Shown piece by piece: positions 63,463 through 64,000 of a stretch of DNA of 64,000 bases. The stretch is from Paramecium pentaurelia. Taxonomy: Eukaryota > Ciliophora > Oligohymenophorea > Peniculida > Parameciidae. Numbering within the stretch: position 1 is the first letter of the stretch; each line of letters starts with the position of its first letter. Below the pieces are notes generated by a model, which did no database searches, was not told the DNA's origin, and saw only the letters and a program-made list of their open reading frames with translations. The position numbers and the translations under genes were made by a program. The stretch covers positions 186,001 through 250,000 of the forward strand of contig CAJJDO010000074.1 of assembly GCA_905183005.1 (NCBI GenBank). The letters are read 5' to 3'.

Positions 63463-64000
63463 ATGCACTCAAATTCTCCACTTTAAGTAATAGATAATAA
63501 ATTAAACTAAGGCTCATGTAATCTCTCATCGAAATGATCCTAACGAAAGCGCTATTTATTATACAATATAAATTTTAGATAAAAGTGGTGATAATTGGAG
63601 AATTGATAGAAGGTAGTACTGTATTATGAGATTCAAGATTTTCATAATTTGAAGATTTATTAAAAAAATTAAAGGTATTTTTTGGGGAATAATTACCATC
63701 TTTGCCAAAAAAGAAATATATTACATTTTTAATTGGTAGATCTTAAGATGACATAGAAAAAAGAAAAATAGGATTAGATTAATTTATATAAGTAATTAAT
63801 TGTTAATAAAATAGGAATTAGTTAATAGACCTGAAATTGTAGCTTCTAATCCTTTTAAAGACTTTTTTGAAATTGATAAAAATGCAAAAGAAATTATTGT
63901 TAATCCTCCTTAATTAATCTTTTAATTTAAAGACTTTTAGTTAGGAATAAGAGATTTTATTCTAAATTCAGAATCTGGTTTAATGTTTGTTTTAACATCT
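63463..64000 (+). CDS. PX-domain protein, 5' part (cut by window end)
   Basis: The N-terminal domain matches a PX (phosphoinositide-binding) fold: a beta strand with SAIYYTIQILDKSGDNWRID RR, then FSQFEDLLKKLKVFFGE, the proline-rich LPSLPKKK and the helix EKRKIGLDQFIQELVNRPE. The basic residues in RR and KKK fit lipid binding. After it comes EIIVNPPQLIFQFKDFQLG and the window ends. Introns at 63487-63511 (25 nt), 63616-63637 (22 nt) and 63792-63814 (23 nt). PX proteins usually act in endosomal sorting. The remaining domains are unknown. Confidence 0.82.

Overview
The window reads as macronuclear DNA of a ciliate, most probably Paramecium. Three things show this. TAA and TAG occur in frame hundreds of times where glutamine is expected, and every convincing gene ends at TGA. 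The genes are cut by very short GT-AG introns: I placed about 75, nearly all of 20-31 nt. The DNA is strongly AT-rich with gene spacers of tens of bases. A decayed trichocyst-matrix-like gene fits Paramecium better than other ciliates. I do not assign a species. The standard genetic code breaks every gene here, so genes were rebuilt by hand with TAA/TAG = Gln, and each complete model gives a whole number of codons after splicing.

Layout. 0-6.7 kb: an RRM protein, a FAAH-type amidase, then about 3.7 kb of decayed sequence with a cysteine-rich (CDDGN) pseudogene. 6.7-18.1 kb: a B-box protein, several coiled-coil proteins, pseudouridine synthase PUS10, prefoldin subunit 3 and an EF-hand protein. 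18.1-28.7 kb: triosephosphate isomerase, a short-chain dehydrogenase, a Spartan/SprT protease, a type I membrane protein, a P4-type lipid flippase and a probable mitochondrial membrane protein. 28.7-36 kb: one 2367-residue four-domain voltage-gated calcium channel. 36.4-46.2 kb: RING, ankyrin, DnaJ/DUF1977, coiled-coil, GPI-transamidase GAA1-like, dual-specificity phosphatase, plasmepsin V-like aspartyl-protease-fold and ribosomal protein L30 genes. 46.7-52 kb: a Sec7-PH-TBC fusion, an ER-type membrane protein, a tandem CAP-domain protein and a U6 snRNA gene. 52-64 kb: a 1147-residue IQ/DUF4378-like protein, a 931-residue helical protein, the Dr1/NC2-beta repressor, an unknown basic protein, a PKA catalytic subunit, a trichocyst-matrix pseudogene and the start of a PX-domain gene that runs off the window.

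The order looks like an ordinary dense eukaryotic chromosome rather than an operon or accessory island. Genes are not arranged by pathway. Several encode signalling and membrane functions that matter to a swimming ciliate: the Ca2+ channel, PKA, calcium-binding and membrane-traffic proteins. The most unusual features are a 75-nt, hairpin-containing intron in RPL30, an aspartyl-protease fold whose second catalytic Asp is replaced within a CSGC motif, a Sec7-PH-TBC fusion lacking the usual TBC glutamine finger, and a 9-bp gap between two divergent start codons.
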